A DNA stretch of 64,000 nt from Pedococcus badiiscoriae (GTDB lineage: Bacteria; Actinomycetota; Actinomycetes; Actinomycetales; Dermatophilaceae): the NCBI RefSeq assembly GCF_013408925.1, contig NZ_JACCAB010000001.1, positions 2,356,001 to 2,420,000 of the forward strand, given 5' to 3'. Shown here one piece after another: positions 45,485-54,688 of the stretch; positions within the stretch are counted from its first letter, which is position 1, and each line of letters opens with the position of its first letter. The notes beneath the pieces are model-generated. The model saw only the letters and a program-made list of their open reading frames with translations, ran no database searches and was not told the DNA's origin. Position numbers and translations under genes: made by a program.

Positions 45485-46681
45485 ATGCAGCACGTCATCA
45501 TCGGGGTCGATCCCCACAAGCTGTCGGCAACGATCGAGGTCGTCGACCAACGCGAACAACTGCTCGGATCGGGACGGTTCACGACCGACCGGGCCGGCTT
45601 CACGGCGATGCGCGCGTACGCCAAGGCATGGCCGGATCGGACCTGGGCGGTCGAAGGCGCGAACGGTGTCGGACGACCGCTGGCACAGCGACTGCTCGAG
45701 TCCGGCGAGCACGTGGTCGACGTCCCGGCCAAGCTGGCCGCCCGGGTCCGTCTGTTCGACTCCGGGCATAACCGCAAGACCGACGCCCACGACGCGCACT
45801 CGATCGCGATGGTCGCGGTCCGCACCAGGGGCCTGCGGGTGCTGGAGCTCGATGGTGAGCTCGAGGCGCTGCGGATGCTGGTCGAGCGCCGCGAGGCCTT
45901 GACCCGGCGACGCGTCCAAACGGTCGACCGGCTGCAAGCCCTGCTGGCGGAACTCCTTCCAGGACAAGCCAAACGCGACCTGACCACCGGTCAGGCCAAG
46001 ACCATGTTGGCCTCGGTACGCCCGCGTGACATCGCCGGGAAGACTCGCCGCCGGATCGCGGTCGAGGAGCTGGCCGAACTGGTCGCGGTCGAGGCCAAGA
46101 TGAAGAAGGCCACCGCCGAGCTCAAGGCGATCGTGCTCGCCCGCGGCTCACACCTGATGGACCTGCACGGCGTCGGACCCGTCGTCGCAGCCCGGGTCCT
46201 GGCCGACGTCGGCGACGTCGCCCGGTTCGCCGACCGCAACCGGTTCGCGTCCTGGACCGGGACCGCACCCCTGGACGCCTCATCCGGTGAGCAGACCCGG
46301 CACCGGCTCTCGCGGGCCGGCAACCGACGGGTCAACCACATGATCCACATCGCCGCGATCAGCCAGATCCGCCTCGACACCGATGGGCGGACCTACTACC
46401 GGCGCAAGCGAGCCGATGGCAAGAGACCCCTGGAGGCGTTGCGGTGTCTCAAACGGCGCATCTCCGACGCCATCTTCCGACAGCTGCTCGCCGACGCCGC
46501 GGCCCCACAAGAACACGTGGAGGCGGGCCCGGGAGGGCACCGCGGGGCGACTCAAGAATCCAGCGCGGCCGGTTCACACCCGCACACCGACACTTCGGAT
46601 CAGCCACTTCCCGGACCCGCACCCACGACGCTACGCCGCCCGCTCACGGCGCGGAAGAGACAGCTCGACCCGATCAGTTGA
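45485..46681 (+). mobile_element. IS110-family transposase gene
   Basis: 398 residues from the ATG at 45485, preceded by GGGAGAG. The N-terminal DEDD domain is intact: the first aspartate in IGVDPHK, a glutamate in VEGANG, and paired aspartates in TDAHDA. The C-terminal transposase-20 domain has GVGPVVAARVLADVGD, RFASWTGTAPLDASSG and RAGNRRVNHMIHIAA. The glycine- and proline-rich tail with DQPLPGPA is normal for actinobacterial members, so the gene looks full length. Element ends cannot be fixed from sequence because IS110 elements lack long terminal inverted repeats. Confidence 0.92.
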
Positions 46682-46885
46682 CAACAGAAGGGAGCCGGAG
46701 TGACGCACTCGTGCCAACACCCAAGAGATTTCAAGGCACGAACAGCCCGGGGCGACCCTGACCAAGCAGCCAGCCACCTCGCCTAGGGATCGCTGGCACT
46801 CCAATCGCCGAGGTGCGCGACGGGTCCCACCCACGTCGCCCACCGGGGACTACTGTTCAAACTCGTGCCCGAGGGAGGATTCAGC

Positions 46886-47530
46886 TTGAGTGAACTCGTT
46901 ACCTACTACGACGAACAGCCTCGCCAGCTCAAAGGTCATGTAGAGATCCAACAGCTGCCCATCGCGTCAGCGTCGGCTTCGCGATCGGTTGAAGGGGCCG
47001 TGCGATCCGCTTTGGTGTACGTCCGCGTCCGCAGCGAGGCAGGCCCATTCCTCGTTCCGTTCGGGGAGTACGACGAATGGTCCCTCCGTGACCGGTACAA
47101 CGAAGCAATCCGCATCATGAACACGTTAGGAGCATCCGAGATTACGTGCGAGACCTTCGGCGAGGTGACTTCTCGCCGTGGGTTTCGCGCCAAAGTGATG
47201 GGTCGCGGCGGCGAGGTATCGCAGGAGCGGATCCAGAACAGCGGCTTTGACTTCCGCCATAACGGGGCGGGTAGTGCAGCCCGCGACCCGCGGCCACTGC
47301 GTTGGCCGGACGAGCCTGGCTTCGCAGCGGCGGTGAGTAGCGTCCTTGAGAATGGCGCAACGGAAGTGGTCATCAACATCCGAAGCAACCGCACCCACGC
47401 CGTCGACGGCTCTCTGGGTCTCGAACTCAAGAAGGTGGGACTCGACCTAGGCGGAGGGACTCAACGGAGCGGAGCTACCAGTCTGCACATCCGTGCGACC
47501 TTCCCCCAGGTGCGGAAGGGTTGGAGGTAA
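46886..47530 (+). CDS. Hypothetical protein
   Basis: 214 residues from a TTG at 46886, chosen because GGGAGG lies 7 bases upstream; a GTG at 46865 is the alternative. Mixed alpha/beta composition with LPIASASASRSVEGAVRSAL near the start and VINIRSNRTHAVDGS near the end. No signal peptide or membrane helix. Not recognised. It stands alone between the IS110 gene and a gene-poor stretch. Confidence 0.6.
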   Translation: MSELVTYYDEQPRQLKGHVEIQQLPIASASASRSVEGAVRSALVYVRVRSEAGPFLVPFGEYDEWSLRDRYNEAIRIMNTLGASEITCETFGEVTSRRGFRAKVMGRGGEVSQERIQNSGFDFRHNGAGSAARDPRPLRWPDEPGFAAAVSSVLENGATEVVINIRSNRTHAVDGSLGLELKKVGLDLGGGTQRSGATSLHIRATFPQVRKGWR

Positions 47531-48388
47531 TCCCAAAGCCGGGAACGCTGCCAGCGATGGCAACGCTAGGCAGGCAACAGAGCTGCCCCGACACACTGGA
47601 CCAAGCCGTCATCGGCGACGGGTCAGGGCTGCCGGGGCGATTCGATGCGCTGAGACTCGTTTGCAGCCCATGCGCATGAGCCCCTTTGCCGCCCATCGGG
47701 CGGTGGGTGAGGCCGCAGGCGCCAGCCGGAGGCCAGAACCCCGTCAGCGACGTCCTACCCATGGGCCGGAAGGGCCCAAGGCCACCGGGCGTTCCGCGGC
47801 CCGAGCGCTCAGGCTTGGGTGGTCAGGGTGCGAACGTGGCCAGCCCATCGCCCTCGGCGCTGCTCATCGCGGTGAATGAGGCCGCCCTGCAAGCAACGGA
47901 GTCTCAAGCCTCCGCGTTCACAGGCCTGATTCGCGTGACGCCAGGCCCCGGTGACTCGTTGGACGGGTCAAACGGCAACCTGGGGAGGGATTGGTCTTGG
48001 GCACCGCGAAGCGCACGCGCACATGGGGCTGGGGTAGTTGAAGCGCCCCGTCAAGGGCCATCCCCAAACGGGTGCGGCCGTCGCCACAGTGCTGGGTCGG
48101 TGGGTGCTGGACCAGGTCCGGTGGCACGGTCCGCGGCATCGGAGAACCACCGCGAGAAGAGCCCAACGCGCCGGTTGGTACCGATAGGAAGGGCGGTGGC
48201 AACCGCTGGGCCAGTCAAGCGCCATGGCTGCGGAGTCTCGGTACGGCGGTGACGGTGCGGTCAACGCGAGCGCCATCAAGATCCACGCCAGAGTCTGCGG
48301 GAAACCGATCCGGACGTGGAACCGGTGTCGGTGGGTGTCCCTATGGTCTGGTCTGAGGTCATGTCGACCTCTTGGTGAGGGGGACGTC
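47531..48388. other. Gene-poor stretch
   Basis: About 860 bases in which no frame has a recognisable protein, ribosome site and plausible composition together. Long frames on both strands appear to be GC-driven. A decayed gene may lie here, but nothing supports naming one. Confidence 0.4.
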
Positions 48389-49102
48389 ATGAGGGTTCGA
48401 GTGCATCGGGGCAGCCACGAGGTGGGCGGTTCGTGCGTCGAGGTTGAGCATGAGGGCTCCCGCCTGGTGCTTGATGTGGGGAAGCCGTTGAGCGCAGGCT
48501 GGGGCGACGACGTCCCGCTCCCATCGGTCCCTGGACTGGCAGACGGGTCCGATCCTGGCCTACTGGGGGTGCTGATCTCCCACGCTCACTTGGACCATTA
48601 CGGGCTGGTCGACCAGGTGTCGCCGCGGGTGCCCGTGTACGCCGGTCGTGACGCCGCGGCCGTCGTCGAGGCGGCGTCGTTCTTCAACGCTTCGGGGCCG
48701 GTGCTGGCACCGGCCGGGTATTGGGAGCACCTGTCACCGACGCGGCTGGGCCCGTTCACGATCACGCCACACCTGGTGGACCATTCGGCGTACGACTCCT
48801 ACTCACTGGTCATCGACGGCGGGGGCCGGCGTCTGATGTACACCGGGGACCTTCGCGGTCACGGCCGCAAAAGCTCGCTGTTCGACGCCATGGTCACACG
48901 GCCTCCCTCCGACGTGGACGTCCTGCTGATGGAGGGCACCCACGTCCCCGACCCGGCCGCGTCGGCCGTCGACCCGACCCCTGCGCAACGGAGCTCGGCC
49001 TCCGAGACGGACCTCGAGGCAACCCCGCCCACCTGGCCAGGATCGCCGCCCAGGACGAGGAGGCCCCGTCGCCCCCGCTGGGGAACCCGCCGTCAGGCGT
49101 GA
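48389..49102 (+). pseudogene. Truncated metallo-beta-lactamase-fold hydrolase
   Basis: From the ATG at 48389 (GAGGGGGACGTC upstream) about 190 residues match an RNase J-like metallo-hydrolase: HEVGGSCVEVEHEG, the metal motif SHAHLDHYG, the later histidine in HLVDHSAYDSY, YTGDLRGHG and LLMEGTHV. After that the frame becomes arginine- and proline-rich nonsense, while the beta-CASP and C-terminal parts normally present (about 250 more residues) are missing. The gene has lost its 3' half by frameshift or deletion. Confidence 0.75.
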
Positions 49103-49229
49103 CCGCCACGCTCGACGGCTATCTGCCATCCCGGGCCTTTGCTCACCCGGCTAGCGGACCTGGAGGAGGAGCTGGACCGGCGCGTTGCAGTGCGCAGGAG
49201 GCTTGCACGCGTCCGGGGCCGGAGCGTGC

Positions 49230-49330
49230 TCGTCGTTGGCTAGGGGCCATCCCCAGCTTCCCGGCCAACGGGCGCTCGCGGTGATGCGCTTCCACATCGC
49301 GCAACTGAGCGTGCGCCGAAGCTGCTTGCG
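49230..49330 (-). pseudogene. Fragment of the gene at 29590
   Basis: The minus strand here reads MWKRITASARWPGSWG, matching the middle of the protein at 29590-30192 (MWKRITASARWAGTLG), with similarity at the DNA level over about 50 bases. Flanking sequence does not match and the frame soon fails. It is a short relic of a second copy. Confidence 0.65.
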
Positions 49331-49486
49331 GCCTAGGACGCCCCGTAGATGCGCGGCGGGCAGTTCTGACGCCCACGGGGTGGGAGCCGGTGGTGTCATG
49401 GGCCCGCGGTAGGCCGGAAAACGGAGGTGTCAGTCACAGGCTGCGGCTACCGTGGCCATTGAGGGGCGGCTTTCGAGGAGCGATAA

Positions 49487-49828
49487 GTGGGGGTAGACGG
49501 CGACCGAGACGGGCGGCCGAGCGGCGCTCGGCCGCCCGTCTCGCTCGTCGGCGCCCTCGTCTGTGTAGGCGTGGCGTTGTTGCTCACGGTGGGAACTGGG
49601 GTTGTCACGTTCGCGCTGTCACAGAGTTATGGTTTCGGGCCAGTCTGGGACCGGTCGGCGTTCATGATGACGGGTGCTGCCGGGGTGTTGGCTGGCGCTG
49701 CCTTGCTCGTCGCAGTCCGTCTTGCGCGACTGCGTTTGCGGGCGCTGCCCGTTATGGCGGGGTGGGTGGCGTTGGTATTCGTCGTGGGGTACGTAGCTGG
49801 CGTAGCCGGCAACAGCCTGAGGCGATAG
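49487..49828 (+). CDS. Three-helix membrane protein (first copy)
   Basis: 113 residues from a GTG at 49487 with AGGAG 6-7 bases upstream. Three membrane helices are visible: LVGALVCVGVALLLTVGTG, MMTGAAGVLAGAALLVAVRL and LPVMAGWVALVFVVGYVAG. A near-perfect 17-bp hairpin lies in codons 7-19 (49506-49542) and could control translation. Not a recognised family. Confidence 0.65.
   Translation: MGVDGDRDGRPSGARPPVSLVGALVCVGVALLLTVGTGVVTFALSQSYGFGPVWDRSAFMMTGAAGVLAGAALLVAVRLARLRLRALPVMAGWVALVFVVGYVAGVAGNSLRR
49506..49542 (+). promoter_or_regulatory. 17-bp hairpin just after the membrane-protein start
   Basis: Perfect 17-base arms (GAGACGGGCGGCCGAGC and its complement) with a GGC loop, placed in the first 20 codons of the membrane-protein gene. 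A structure this stable next to the ribosome site would be expected to limit translation or end transcription. The second copy is at 52223-52259. Confidence 0.6.
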
Positions 49829-50006
49829 CGGCCCAGTAGCTCAGCCCCGGCTCTGGGCTCGGCCATCGACGTCGGCGCACGAGGCGAGTTGCGCGCTCGA
49901 AGGTTGCGCACCCGGCCAGCGCTCTAGGCGGGACCTGCTGGGATGGGTACAGTCGGTTCGACCGCCGCGGTCGTGGTGGCGATCTGATCCAAGGGAGAGT
50001 GCCCGT

Positions 50007-50195
50007 ATGGACTTCAACGAGATCCTCGACGAGGCCAAGAAGCTTGCTGGCGAACATCCGGAGCAGGCCAAGGCCGCGTTGGATAAGGCTGAGGGGATCC
50101 TGGACGAGCGGACGGGTGGCAAGTTCGCGGACCAGATCAAGAAGGGCGGCGACGCCGTGGGGGGCCAGTTGGGTCTCCCGCCGGAAACACCTTGA
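50007..50195 (+). CDS. MT0933-like antitoxin protein (first copy)
   Basis: 62 residues: MDFNEILDEAKKLAGEHPEQ, then DKAEGILDERTGGKFADQIK. This matches the MT0933/Rv0909 antitoxin family in length and in the TGGK-(Y/F)-(A/E)-DQI core. In mycobacteria the partner is an SRPBCC-fold toxin encoded next to it; no such gene is seen here. It may be an orphan, or serve a different role. GGGAGAG precedes the ATG. Confidence 0.75.
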   Translation: MDFNEILDEAKKLAGEHPEQAKAALDKAEGILDERTGGKFADQIKKGGDAVGGQLGLPPETP

Positions 50196-50340
50196 GAGCA
50201 CCTAGCTAGGGGCACACGGCCGGTCGCGCTTCCGGCCGTCCTAGCCCACAGGTGGCCGAGCCTGACGGTCCCAATGGGTATTGGCCTGGTCGGCGGTCCC
50301 GGCGCGCGGCCGGGGTAGGAACCAACCTCTGGAGCACATC

Positions 50341-50946
50341 GTGACACCGAAACCACCACGGATCACCCGTCTTGTCCTGGTCGCCCTGGTCGCGGGGACG
50401 TTGGGGCTGACGGGTTGTGGCCCGAAGAGCTCATCGGGTACTGCCGCCGGGCCGCAAACCTCATCATCGGTTACTGCGGCAGCGTCGCCCACTGATTCGA
50501 CGAGCAGTAGTGCCGTTCCGTCGAACTGTCCGACGGAGAACACCCGGGCGTTCGCGAAGACGCGGCTGGTGGCGGACCTGGGGCTGACGGCCGGCACCTT
50601 CCACCGGTACATCTACAAGCCGTTCAAGGCCGGCGCGTTCACCAAGGGCACCAAGGGTCGGGTGCTGGCGCTGGTGAAGGCGGCCGCCACTGCGGCTGCG
50701 GACGCCAAGCTGCTGTCCAACGCAATGAAGAACATCCAGGCCAACCCCACCCTGTGCAACGTGTTGTACCAGCCGATGGCCGACCTGGCCACGCACTTGG
50801 CGGCGCTCAAGAGCGACGTGACCGCCGGCAATCTGGGGAGCATTGACTCGGCCGGGTCACTGGTGTCTGGCCTGCTGGCCAAGGCCACCTCCAACGGGCT
50901 CAGCGTCACCGAGACGACGAACACCGCCGGGACCTCCCAGGGCTGA
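50341..50946 (+). CDS. Lipoprotein (first copy)
   Basis: 201 residues from a GTG at 50341 with GGAG 7 bases upstream. The N-terminus has a signal peptide ending in the lipobox LTGC (VALVAGTLGLTGCGPK), then a serine/threonine linker, then a helical domain of about 130 residues (FAKTRLVADLGLTAGTFHRY and on). It would be anchored outside the membrane. No family recognised. The longer frame from 50281 has no support. Confidence 0.8.
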   Translation: MTPKPPRITRLVLVALVAGTLGLTGCGPKSSSGTAAGPQTSSSVTAAASPTDSTSSSAVPSNCPTENTRAFAKTRLVADLGLTAGTFHRYIYKPFKAGAFTKGTKGRVLALVKAAATAAADAKLLSNAMKNIQANPTLCNVLYQPMADLATHLAALKSDVTAGNLGSIDSAGSLVSGLLAKATSNGLSVTETTNTAGTSQG

Positions 50947-51042
50947 ACCCGTTCCCCGCTCTGGCGTGGCGCAGCGGTTCGGTGGTAGGGATGACCCACC
51001 GCGCACTGACGTGGTGCGCACTGGTTCCAGGGGAGTAAGCCG

Positions 51043-51249
51043 ATGGGTGACATCGCAAGCAAGGTCGACAAGGCATTCGAGACGGTCAGCATGACCGAGC
51101 TGGCGGACGCGCCCGTCGATGCGTTGCAGGGAGTCAGCGCAGGGGACGCCGAGCACCTCAAGGCCGCGTTCAACATCAAGACCGTCCGCGACCTGGGCAC
51201 GAACAAGTACTTCCTGTGGGCGCAGGCCATCGCCAAGCTCGCGGAATAG
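51043..51249 (+). CDS. Small helix-hairpin-helix-like protein (first copy)
   Basis: 68 residues. VDALQGVSAGDAEHLKAAFN, then KTVRDLGTNKYFLWAQAIAK, resembles short helix-hairpin-helix proteins of the DUF4332 kind. GGGGAG lies upstream of the ATG. It stands between the lipoprotein and mscL genes. Role unknown. Confidence 0.7.
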   Translation: MGDIASKVDKAFETVSMTELADAPVDALQGVSAGDAEHLKAAFNIKTVRDLGTNKYFLWAQAIAKLAE

Positions 51250-51420
51250 CAAGTAGCACTGCGGCTGTAATGCCGGCCACACCAGGAACCGCCCCGGCCA
51301 CCCGGTCGGGGCGGCCCCGTGTCAGGGTGCGCCGACCGGAGCTCACCCCGCCGTGCGGGAAACGCGAGGTGCGCACCAGTGCCAAAAGGCGGGGGCCGAG
51401 CGCCCCGGCCCCGAAACACT

Positions 51421-51437
51421 CATTTGGCCACCAAATG
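51421..51437. promoter_or_regulatory. Palindrome upstream of mscL
   Basis: CATTTGG and CCAAATG form a 7-base inverted repeat around CCA, overlapping a second palindrome (CCACCA..TGGTGG). It lies about 50 bases before the mscL start in an otherwise non-coding gap and may be an operator or part of the promoter. The second copy is at 54138-54154. Confidence 0.4.
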
Positions 51438-51488
51438 GTGGATACGCTCGGCACGTCAGGTCGTCTAGCGCGAACAAGGAGCGGGACC

Positions 51489-51875
51489 GTGAAGGGTTTC
51501 AAGGATTTCGTCATGCGGGGCAACCTCGTTGAGCTTGCCGTCGCGTTCATCATCGGCACCGCATTCGCGGTCGTCGTCAAAGCCTTCACCGACGTGATCC
51601 TGTCGCTGATCGGCAAGCTCGGCGGCAAGCCCGACTTCAACAGCATCAAGCCCGGCGGGGTCCCGCTGGGCGCGTTCCTGACCGCGCTGGTCGCCTTCCT
51701 GATTGTTGCCGCGGTGGTCTACTTCTTCGTCGTCAAGCCCTACGAGGCGGCCAAGACTCGATACGCCCGAACCGAGGTGGACGCCGCCCCCGACGAAAAC
51801 GTCGTGCTCCTTACCGAGATCCGCGACCTGCTCGCCGGGACGACCGGCACCGCGGGCCGCCACGCGGAGATCTGA
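51489..51875 (+). CDS. mscL: Large-conductance mechanosensitive channel MscL (first copy)
   Basis: 128 residues from a GTG at 51489 with AAGGAG 7 bases upstream. The N-terminal helix GFKDFVMRGNLVELAVAFII and first membrane helix (FIIGTAFAVVVKAFTDVIL) are typical, as is the second (ALVAFLIVAAVVYFFVVKPY) and the C-terminal bundle LLTEIRDLLAG. MscL opens under membrane tension to release solutes in osmotic downshock. It is convergent with a resolvase remnant. An identical copy is at 54206, and a truncated one at 44365. Confidence 0.94.
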   Translation: MKGFKDFVMRGNLVELAVAFIIGTAFAVVVKAFTDVILSLIGKLGGKPDFNSIKPGGVPLGAFLTALVAFLIVAAVVYFFVVKPYEAAKTRYARTEVDAAPDENVVLLTEIRDLLAGTTGTAGRHAEI

Positions 51876-51928
51876 GCCAAGCACCCTCCGCCACCGCGAT
51901 AGGCACCCGTAACGCAGAAAAGGGAGCG

Positions 51929-51963
51929 CGGCCCCTCCCGCCCGACAAGGGCGAAAGGGGCCG
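51929..51963. terminator. Bidirectional hairpin after mscL (first copy)
   Basis: Same element as at 44274-44308: CGGCCCCT pairs with AGGGGCCG around an inner CGCCC/GGGCG stem. It separates convergent mscL and resolvase sequences. Confidence 0.6.
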
Positions 51964-51971
51964 TTGACCGT

Positions 51972-52101
51972 TCAAGCGTTGCGTCGGTCCTGGGCCGGGA
52001 GCGAATCATTGAGCGCGCGGTAGACGCTGGCTCGACTGACGCCGATGACGCGGGCGATCGCGGCGACGTCGTGCTGACGGCTGTCGTACATGTCCCGGGC
52101 C
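51972..52101 (-). pseudogene. 3' fragment of a serine resolvase gene
   Basis: The minus strand codes for the resolvase helix-turn-helix end (AAIARVIGVSRASVYRALND) and stop, then is cut at 52101 by the junction with the second copy of the tandem repeat. The fragment is identical to the 3' end of the copy at 54689. Confidence 0.85.
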
Positions 52102-52203
52102 GGCCGGTGGTGTCATGGGCCCGCGGTAGGCCGGAAAACGGAGGTGTCAGTCACAGGCTGCGGCTACCGTGGCCATTGAGGGGCGGCTTTCGAGGAGCGA
52201 TAA

Positions 52204-52545
52204 GTGGGGGTAGACGGCGACCGAGACGGGCGGCCGAGCGGCGCTCGGCCGCCCGTCTCGCTCGTCGGCGCCCTCGTCTGTGTAGGCGTGGCGTTGTTGC
52301 TCACGGTGGGAACTGGGGTTGTCACGTTCGCGCTGTCACAGAGTTATGGTTTCGGGCCAGTCTGGGACCGGTCGGCGTTCATGATGACGGGTGCTGCCGG
52401 GGTGTTGGCTGGCGCTGCCTTGCTCGTCGCAGTCCGTCTTGCGCGACTGCGTTTGCGGGCGCTGCCCGTTATGGCGGGGTGGGTGGCGTTGGTATTCGTC
52501 GTGGGGTACGTAGCTGGCGTAGCCGGCAACAGCCTGAGGCGATAG
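52204..52545 (+). CDS. Three-helix membrane protein (second copy)
   Basis: Identical to the gene at 49487, including the ribosome site and the hairpin in codons 7-19 (52223-52259). It is flanked upstream by the cut resolvase instead of the non-coding sequence of the first copy, so the upstream promoter context may differ. Confidence 0.65.
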   Translation: MGVDGDRDGRPSGARPPVSLVGALVCVGVALLLTVGTGVVTFALSQSYGFGPVWDRSAFMMTGAAGVLAGAALLVAVRLARLRLRALPVMAGWVALVFVVGYVAGVAGNSLRR

Positions 52546-52723
52546 CGGCCCAGTAGCTCAGCCCCGGCTCTGGGCTCGGCCATCGACGTCGGCGCACGAG
52601 GCGAGTTGCGCGCTCGAAGGTTGCGCACCCGGCCAGCGCTCTAGGCGGGACCTGCTGGGATGGGTACAGTCGGTTCGACCGCCGCGGTCGTGGTGGCGAT
52701 CTGATCCAAGGGAGAGTGCCCGT

Positions 52724-52912
52724 ATGGACTTCAACGAGATCCTCGACGAGGCCAAGAAGCTTGCTGGCGAACATCCGGAGCAGGCCAAGGCCGCGTTGGA
52801 TAAGGCTGAGGGGATCCTGGACGAGCGGACGGGTGGCAAGTTCGCGGACCAGATCAAGAAGGGCGGCGACGCCGTGGGGGGCCAGTTGGGTCTCCCGCCG
52901 GAAACACCTTGA
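52724..52912 (+). CDS. MT0933-like antitoxin protein (second copy)
   Basis: Identical to 50007-50195. No partner toxin gene adjoins this copy either. Confidence 0.75.
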   Translation: MDFNEILDEAKKLAGEHPEQAKAALDKAEGILDERTGGKFADQIKKGGDAVGGQLGLPPETP

Positions 52913-53057
52913 GAGCACCTAGCTAGGGGCACACGGCCGGTCGCGCTTCCGGCCGTCCTAGCCCACAGGTGGCCGAGCCTGACGGTCCCAATGGGTATTG
53001 GCCTGGTCGGCGGTCCCGGCGCGCGGCCGGGGTAGGAACCAACCTCTGGAGCACATC

Positions 53058-53663
53058 GTGACACCGAAACCACCACGGATCACCCGTCTTGTCCTGGTCG
53101 CCCTGGTCGCGGGGACGTTGGGGCTGACGGGTTGTGGCCCGAAGAGCTCATCGGGTACTGCCGCCGGGCCGCAAACCTCATCATCGGTTACTGCGGCAGC
53201 GTCGCCCACTGATTCGACGAGCAGTAGTGCCGTTCCGTCGAACTGTCCGACGGAGAACACCCGGGCGTTCGCGAAGACGCGGCTGGTGGCGGACCTGGGG
53301 CTGACGGCCGGCACCTTCCACCGGTACATCTACAAGCCGTTCAAGGCCGGCGCGTTCACCAAGGGCACCAAGGGTCGGGTGCTGGCGCTGGTGAAGGCGG
53401 CCGCCACTGCGGCTGCGGACGCCAAGCTGCTGTCCAACGCAATGAAGAACATCCAGGCCAACCCCACCCTGTGCAACGTGTTGTACCAGCCGATGGCCGA
53501 CCTGGCCACGCACTTGGCGGCGCTCAAGAGCGACGTGACCGCCGGCAATCTGGGGAGCATTGACTCGGCCGGGTCACTGGTGTCTGGCCTGCTGGCCAAG
53601 GCCACCTCCAACGGGCTCAGCGTCACCGAGACGACGAACACCGCCGGGACCTCCCAGGGCTGA
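53058..53663 (+). CDS. Lipoprotein (second copy)
   Basis: Identical to 50341-50946: signal peptide with LTGC lipobox, polar linker and helical domain. Two copies would double dosage if both are expressed. Confidence 0.8.
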   Translation: MTPKPPRITRLVLVALVAGTLGLTGCGPKSSSGTAAGPQTSSSVTAAASPTDSTSSSAVPSNCPTENTRAFAKTRLVADLGLTAGTFHRYIYKPFKAGAFTKGTKGRVLALVKAAATAAADAKLLSNAMKNIQANPTLCNVLYQPMADLATHLAALKSDVTAGNLGSIDSAGSLVSGLLAKATSNGLSVTETTNTAGTSQG

Positions 53664-53759
53664 ACCCGTTCCCCGCTCTGGCGTGGCGCAGCGGTTCGGT
53701 GGTAGGGATGACCCACCGCGCACTGACGTGGTGCGCACTGGTTCCAGGGGAGTAAGCCG

Positions 53760-53966
53760 ATGGGTGACATCGCAAGCAAGGTCGACAAGGCATTCGAGAC
53801 GGTCAGCATGACCGAGCTGGCGGACGCGCCCGTCGATGCGTTGCAGGGAGTCAGCGCAGGGGACGCCGAGCACCTCAAGGCCGCGTTCAACATCAAGACC
53901 GTCCGCGACCTGGGCACGAACAAGTACTTCCTGTGGGCGCAGGCCATCGCCAAGCTCGCGGAATAG
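53760..53966 (+). CDS. Small helix-hairpin-helix-like protein (second copy)
   Basis: Identical to 51043-51249, in the same place between lipoprotein and mscL genes. Confidence 0.7.
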   Translation: MGDIASKVDKAFETVSMTELADAPVDALQGVSAGDAEHLKAAFNIKTVRDLGTNKYFLWAQAIAKLAE

Positions 53967-54205
53967 CAAGTAGCACTGCGGCTGTAATGCCGGCCACACC
54001 AGGAACCGCCCCGGCCACCCGGTCGGGGCGGCCCCGTGTCAGGGTGCGCCGACCGGAGCTCACCCCGCCGTGCGGGAAACGCGAGGTGCGCACCAGTGCC
54101 AAAAGGCGGGGGCCGAGCGCCCCGGCCCCGAAACACTCATTTGGCCACCAAATGGTGGATACGCTCGGCACGTCAGGTCGTCTAGCGCGAACAAGGAGCG
54201 GGACC

Positions 54206-54592
54206 GTGAAGGGTTTCAAGGATTTCGTCATGCGGGGCAACCTCGTTGAGCTTGCCGTCGCGTTCATCATCGGCACCGCATTCGCGGTCGTCGTCAAAGC
54301 CTTCACCGACGTGATCCTGTCGCTGATCGGCAAGCTCGGCGGCAAGCCCGACTTCAACAGCATCAAGCCCGGCGGGGTCCCGCTGGGCGCGTTCCTGACC
54401 GCGCTGGTCGCCTTCCTGATTGTTGCCGCGGTGGTCTACTTCTTCGTCGTCAAGCCCTACGAGGCGGCCAAGACTCGATACGCCCGAACCGAGGTGGACG
54501 CCGCCCCCGACGAAAACGTCGTGCTCCTTACCGAGATCCGCGACCTGCTCGCCGGGACGACCGGCACCGCGGGCCGCCACGCGGAGATCTGA
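54206..54592 (+). CDS. mscL: MscL (second copy)
   Basis: Identical to 51489-51875. It converges on the frameshifted resolvase, the same arrangement as the truncated mscL and intact resolvase at 43660-44679 but inverted. This shows that a resolvase-mscL unit was copied before the tandem duplication. Confidence 0.94.
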   Translation: MKGFKDFVMRGNLVELAVAFIIGTAFAVVVKAFTDVILSLIGKLGGKPDFNSIKPGGVPLGAFLTALVAFLIVAAVVYFFVVKPYEAAKTRYARTEVDAAPDENVVLLTEIRDLLAGTTGTAGRHAEI

Positions 54593-54645
54593 GCCAAGCA
54601 CCCTCCGCCACCGCGATAGGCACCCGTAACGCAGAAAAGGGAGCG

Positions 54646-54680
54646 CGGCCCCTCCCGCCCGACAAGGGCGAAAGGGGCCG
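54646..54680. terminator. Bidirectional hairpin after mscL (second copy)
   Basis: Same sequence as 51929-51963; ends transcription from mscL and the resolvase. Confidence 0.6.
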
Positions 54681-54688
54681 TTGACCGT

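Larger units (their letters stand above)
49386..52101. repeat. Tandem duplication, first copy (2716 bp)
   Basis: Identical to 52103-54818 at an offset of 2717 bases wherever I compared. It carries five genes, then the bidirectional terminator and the 3' end of a resolvase gene, which is cut at 52101 where the second copy begins. The left boundary (49386) is inside non-coding sequence. See the genes below. Confidence 0.92.

Noticed and set aside
47686..48252. 188-codon plus-strand frame
   Set aside because: No ribosome site, no family and composition typical of GC-driven open frames.
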